Shown piece after piece: positions 8,216 through 10,823 of a stretch of DNA of 10,823 nt (position 1 is its first letter; the number at the start of each line of letters is the position of its first letter). The translations under genes and the position numbers were made by a program. The DNA is from Podochytrium sp. JEL0797. Lineage: Eukaryota > Chytridiomycota > Chytridiomycetes > Chytridiales > Chytriomycetaceae. Below the pieces are notes generated by a model. It saw only the letters and a program-made list of their open reading frames with translations, was not told the DNA's origin and made no database searches. The stretch is taken from positions 1 through 10,823 of the forward strand of contig JADGJG010000929.1 in NCBI GenBank assembly GCA_027596195.1, written 5' to 3'.

Positions 8216-8915
8216 TTACGCCGACATTTCAAACACTCCATGCATCTCCTTCTTGTACTCAAACACGCTTTGCGCGCGATGAAACACAGCCATGCAGGGC
8301 AACCGCTTTGCGTTCCGATGCTTCTCCACAGCCACATGAGATGGGTATGATCGTGTGCATCCTTCCAATCCACAAGCAAACGGTGGTGTGTGTGTGGCGT
8401 TCACGTTGAGGGGTCCCATTAAAGGTCTTTCAATTCGGGGAGAACACAAGTGGCTGGGACAATGGAGGTGGAGGCACTGCACGCTTTTGCGTGATGAGGG
8501 ATTGAATCAAGGGTTCCGAAAATGGTCAAGACTGATGACGTTTTGCAGTGAACAAAAACGGAGGAAGCAGGGGGTCGCGTGTGTGATTGAGAAAGTGGAG
8601 AGGGGGTAGGAGAAACGCGATGAAGTGGAGGAGGAGATGACCAGAAAACTGGACGCGGCAGTTGAATGGCATCCTGGCGGGGCGGTGATTTTGGCGCTAC
8701 ACGTTCTGGTAAACGAATGTTAGGTTGGTTTCAGACGCGCCCGTGAAACTTTTGTTGCTGCACAGGATGAGAACTGTCAATTGGAGCCCAATTGTGCTTG
8801 AAAGTGGACCACCTCCCGAAAAACGCAGCTGCTACTCCTCGCGATCGATGAAGTTGTTTGCGTTCATAACGGCACTGTTGCTTGATGGGGCAGAAGCTTT
8901 TCTTCCTTTTGCCAT
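8216..8915 (-). CDS. Putative C2H2-like zinc-finger protein (tentative multi-exon model)
   Basis: On the reverse strand the last exon (to the TAA at 8218-8216) encodes a finger with Cys-x4-Cys-x3-Tyr-x5-Val-x2-His spacing (PFACGLEGCTRSYPSHVAVEKH), the C2H2 core pattern. The usual second His is replaced by Cys seven residues on. A second C-x4-H-x12-H element follows and ends in EYKKEMHGVFEMSA. Upstream, ATG 8915 opens an exon to 8836 (MAKGRKASAPSS...) with donor GTAGCA, also used in P5CDH intron 2. Intron 8835-8758 joins it in frame to 8757-8703. From there two routes keep the frame. One is a single 226-nt intron (8702-8477, 131 aa in total). The other is two 29-nt introns (8702-8674 and 8482-8454, 187 aa). 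Likely a nucleic-acid-binding protein, but the family is not identified. It converges on P5CDH with a 127-bp gap. The finger itself is more secure than the 5' exons. Confidence 0.42.
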
Positions 8916-9113
8916 TGCCCTTCTTTTGGCCAAGTAGCTATTTTTTTTTCCTCGTGACAAATTCCCTGCAACACATGCACATATGTATGGGCGGGAGCCA
9001 GTCAGTGGTAGATTTGCGAATTCCCGGTCCCCTTTTCTTTCTTCAACTATTTAATATAAGGGAATGAAAAAAAAAGGTTTGAAATTGAGGTAACCCGATC
9101 GCGCACCCCGCCC
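8916..9113. other. Intergenic region between two minus-strand genes
   Basis: This 198-bp AT-rich gap separates the ADP-ribosylglycohydrolase stop from the putative zinc-finger start. On the reverse strand ATTAAA (9055-9050) lies about 60 nt past the upstream stop and could be its poly(A) signal. T-runs occur at 8940-8949 and A-runs at 9067-9075. No ORF is worth calling. Confidence 0.4.
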
Positions 9114-10382
9114 TCACAACCCGCGAGCATCGCACCATGCATTCACTTTGGCCATGGCACGAAACACCGAGTATTCCACGGGACGTTGATAACCAAACTT
9201 TCCCTTCTCAATCGCATTTGTGCAGTCAAACTGCATCACCGGACTTCTCATGTACTCTGGAATCGCATCCAGACCATGAAACGCGCCCATCAATCCACCC
9301 ACAATCGCCGCATTCGTGTCGGTATCACCCCCCACCATCAAAGTCTGCACTAACGCGTCCTCAAACCCGGTCTGGAAATGCAAAAAGTGAAACGCAAGCA
9401 TAAACGCGTGTTTCACGTGTCCCATCGTACAACCAGCCGCATGTTTGCTCGGAATCGCGGCGGTTTTCATGTCCGCGAGGAGATCCTTGTTGGCCGTGGC
9501 TTCATCGATCCAGTCGTTCACGTTGTCGCAGGTGACGAACGCGCGGGCGGATTCGATGGCGCCGGCAGAGTCGCCCGGGTGGTTGATGAGGTGGGAAATG
9601 GCGGTGCAGTAAACAGCGTTGCAATCTTGTGTCACGTGTGATGGATGAGAGAGACGGGCGTCCGCGCGAGCAGATTCGGCAATGTGCATTTGTGCGAGGA
9701 GGGCCGAGTGGCGTTTGGAGGAGTTTGATGCGGATTGTTGTTGTTGGTGGGTGGATGGTTTTGTGACGGGGAGGAGGGACGGGTCGATGGCCATCAGGGC
9801 GGCCAGGGGGGCGATGCGCTGAACAAATGTCGAAATTAAACGGAGAATCATAATATAGAGAAAACAAACCATCAGAGCGCCGTTGGCTTCACTCTTTTTG
9901 CTGGCTTTGAGGGCAGCGTCTTCCATGTGTTTTGCGGACGTGTTCTCGGTTGCGGCAAAGGCAGCGCGACAAGTATTGCCACAGTCGAAGGGCTGCGAAG
10001 CGTACCAGCGCGCGTAGGCGGCGGCAACGCGGTCCCACGTGGCCGAGTCGCTGCCTGGTTGCGCCTGGCCACTCCCTAGTCCCGCTTGGATACTCCCTAG
10101 TCCACTTGCGCTACTCCCTAGAAGCACACCCAGCAGCGCCAGGGCCAGCTCGCCATCATCCGTGATTTGCCCTGAAGCCACGCCAATCCTGCCCCCGCCC
10201 GGCATCCGCAGCGCCGCTGCCGCCATCGCCGCGTCGATCGGAACCCCCGCGAATTCAAGCACTGCGCCGCCCGCATCGCCCACAAACACTCCCATCAAGC
10301 AGCCCAGCAAATGCCCGCGTTGTGTTCCGGAGACTGCCGGGGTGGCGTCGTCGGTGGCGCGTGTTGTATCGGTGTTCGTCAT
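9114..10382 (-). CDS. ADP-ribosylglycohydrolase family protein (DraG/ARH-like), 2 exons
   Basis: This family removes ADP-ribose from proteins or small molecules using a binuclear Mg2+ centre. Exon 1 is 10382-9870 (171 codons) and exon 2 is 9818-9114 (234 codons plus TGA), giving 405 aa. The 51-nt intron 9869-9819 (GTTTGT...TTCAG) is removed because doing so restores the motif NGALM|RIAPLA. Landmarks: GVFVGDAGG (Gly35-Asp36), the metal site ITDDGELAL (Asp75, Asp76), NGALMRIAP (167-175), a HP segment then CNAVYCTAI (229-245), and the second metal site GGDTDTNAAIVGGLMGA (Asp336, Asp338). All expected metal-binding acids are present, so the enzyme should be active. Residues 95-109 hold a small LGS-repeat linker, and 192-206 a Q/S-rich one. 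An in-frame ATG further upstream (10484) is rejected: its extra 34 residues are K/T-rich and come from the AT-rich intergenic spacer. The substrate cannot be inferred. There is no signal peptide. Confidence 0.93.
   Translation of the reverse strand: MTNTDTTRATDDATPAVSGTQRGHLLGCLMGVFVGDAGGAVLEFAGVPIDAAMAAAALRMPGGGRIGVASGQITDDGELALALLGVLLGSSASGLGSIQAGLGSGQAQPGSDSATWDRVAAAYARWYASQPFDCGNTCRAAFAATENTSAKHMEDAALKASKKSEANGALMVCFLYIMILRLISTFVQRIAPLAALMAIDPSLLPVTKPSTHQQQQSASNSSKRHSALLAQMHIAESARADARLSHPSHVTQDCNAVYCTAISHLINHPGDSAGAIESARAFVTCDNVNDWIDEATANKDLLADMKTAAIPSKHAAGCTMGHVKHAFMLAFHFLHFQTGFEDALVQTLMVGGDTDTNAAIVGGLMGAFHGLDAIPEYMRSPVMQFDCTNAIEKGKFGYQRPVEYSVFRAMAKVNAWCDARGL
9819..9869 (-). other. 51-nt stop-free, in-frame intron of the ADP-ribosylglycohydrolase gene
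   Basis: The intron length is a multiple of three and contains no stop in frame. If retained it would add 17 hydrophobic residues (VCFLYIMILRLISTFVQ) between Met171 and Arg172, inside the conserved NGALMRIAP motif. Splice signals are GTTTGT and a TTTGTTCAG acceptor. Family conservation favours removal. Confidence 0.85.
10071..10122 (-). repeat. 21-bp repeat encoding LGSxxxG, three copies
   Basis: ACTCCCTAG on the plus strand recurs at 10071, 10092 and 10113, exactly 21 bp apart. On the coding strand this gives LGSSASG, LGSIQAG and LGSGQAQ, a low-complexity loop between the TDDGE metal motif and the next helix of the ADP-ribosylglycohydrolase. Probably a recent in-frame expansion in a surface loop. 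Confidence 0.65.
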
Positions 10383-10513
10383 TTTGCGAGGCTTTTTTTT
10401 CAAATATTTAGTAAGCCCTGTAAGGAATAGTTTCTCTTTCTCTGCCTTCCCTTTTGGTGTTAAAGACAAGTTCCCACCAATCAAAAAAAAATTTCCAAAG
10501 CATCAGTCAAAAC
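10383..10513. promoter_or_regulatory. Bidirectional promoter region (131 bp)
   Basis: The start codons of the minus-strand ADP-ribosylglycohydrolase (10382) and the plus-strand transporter (10514) are separated by only 131 bp, so both promoters must lie here or inside the genes. A CCAAT pentamer is at 10477-10481, about 33 bp before the transporter ATG. T- and A-rich runs flank it. No clear TATA box is seen for either gene. Confidence 0.55.
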
Positions 10514-10823
10514 ATGTTCGGACATGAATCTCTTTTCGCCCTCCCCACCGATGCCCGCGCCCTCTTTGCCACCCGTGCCATACGCTTGTTTGCATACGGC
10601 CTTATTGGCGTCATCCTCGTCCTCTTTGTCAAATCCCTCGGCCTCTCAGACTCTTCCGTCGGCGCCTTCCTCACCGCAACCCTGATTGGCGACGCCGTCA
10701 TGAGTCTCTGGGTGACCGGAAACGCGGACCACATTGGCCGCAAGGTGATGCTGATGCTGGGATGTGCGTTGATGGTGTTTGCCGGCGTTGCGTTTGCCAT
10801 GTTGCCGTCGTTTGAGGAATTTG
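10514..10823 (+). CDS. Major facilitator superfamily transporter, N-terminal part (cut by window edge)
   Basis: From ATG 10514 the frame is open to the right edge: 103 codons, no stop, no intron needed. After a short cytosolic leader, hydrophobic segments occur at about residues 25-43 (LFAYGLIGVILVLFV), 50-68 (GAFLTATLIGDAVMSLWV) and 79-97 (MLMLGCALMVFAGVAFAML). Between the second and third lies the MFS signature loop, motif A, as GNADHIGRK (69-77), with the Asp, Gly and Arg/Lys in place. Such carriers have 12 or more membrane helices and move small solutes by proton coupling or facilitated diffusion. The leading RAIRLFAYGLIGVILVLFV segment resembles the start of the drug/sugar type, but the substrate cannot be told from this fragment. 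It shares its promoter region with the divergent ADP-ribosylglycohydrolase gene. Confidence 0.85.
   Translation, partial: MFGHESLFALPTDARALFATRAIRLFAYGLIGVILVLFVKSLGLSDSSVGAFLTATLIGDAVMSLWVTGNADHIGRKVMLMLGCALMVFAGVAFAMLPSFEEF

Noticed and set aside
7087..8379. 430-codon minus-strand ORF
   Set aside because: Spans P5CDH exons 5-7 and the downstream gap in antisense. The Cys-rich stretch near its start is an alternate frame of the putative zinc finger.
8725..8937. Plus-strand 70-codon ORF with a hydrophobic tail (FAFITALLLDGAEAFLPFAIALLLAK)
   Set aside because: Overlaps the proposed first exons of the minus-strand gene, has no similarity I recognise, and has no promoter or splice support. The hydrophobic look is the complement of K/A/S-rich codons.

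Overview
The window is nuclear DNA from a eukaryote with compact, intron-rich genes, most likely a protist or an early-diverging fungus or other opisthokont. The evidence is a set of short GT..AG introns (about 47-135 nt, one only 29 or 41 nt). They often carry CTAAC/CTAAAC-like branch points and interrupt well-conserved eukaryotic genes. I cannot name the species from the sequence. Gene space is tight, with intergenic gaps mostly of 100-1000 bp.

Left to right: (1) an intronless pentatricopeptide repeat (PPR) gene on the minus strand, cut by the left edge (1-932). (2) About 930 bp without a supported gene, ending in three GGAAAATC boxes spaced exactly 11 bp apart and a tandem duplication of an exon tail plus intron. 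(3) A small unrecognised plus-strand gene (1863-2336, possibly to about 2640). (4) The plus-strand gene for Prp40, a U1 snRNP-associated splicing factor with 2 WW and about 6 FF domains (2910-5805, 12 exons). (5) Immediately downstream, mitochondrial delta-1-pyrroline-5-carboxylate dehydrogenase (5950-8088, 7 exons). (6) A weakly supported minus-strand gene encoding a C2H2-like zinc finger (8216-8915), convergent with the dehydrogenase. (7) An ADP-ribosylglycohydrolase (DraG-like) gene on the minus strand (9114-10382, 2 exons). (8) Divergent from it across 131 bp, the 5' end of a major facilitator superfamily transporter, cut by the right edge (10514-10823).

The genes do not form a pathway. 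They cover organelle RNA handling (PPR), nuclear splicing (Prp40), proline catabolism (P5CDH), ADP-ribose removal and solute transport. Splice junctions were placed by keeping conserved domains continuous, so the Prp40, P5CDH and ADP-ribosylglycohydrolase models are strong. The small gene at 1863 and the zinc-finger gene are tentative. I found no CRISPR array, transposase, tRNA or rRNA, and nothing that amounts to a new defence or mobile system. The most interesting signals are the duplicated intron whose upstream copy lacks a GT donor, a very short Prp40 intron with little or no room for a branch-point adenosine, and a 51-nt stop-free intron inside the catalytic domain of the ADP-ribosylglycohydrolase.
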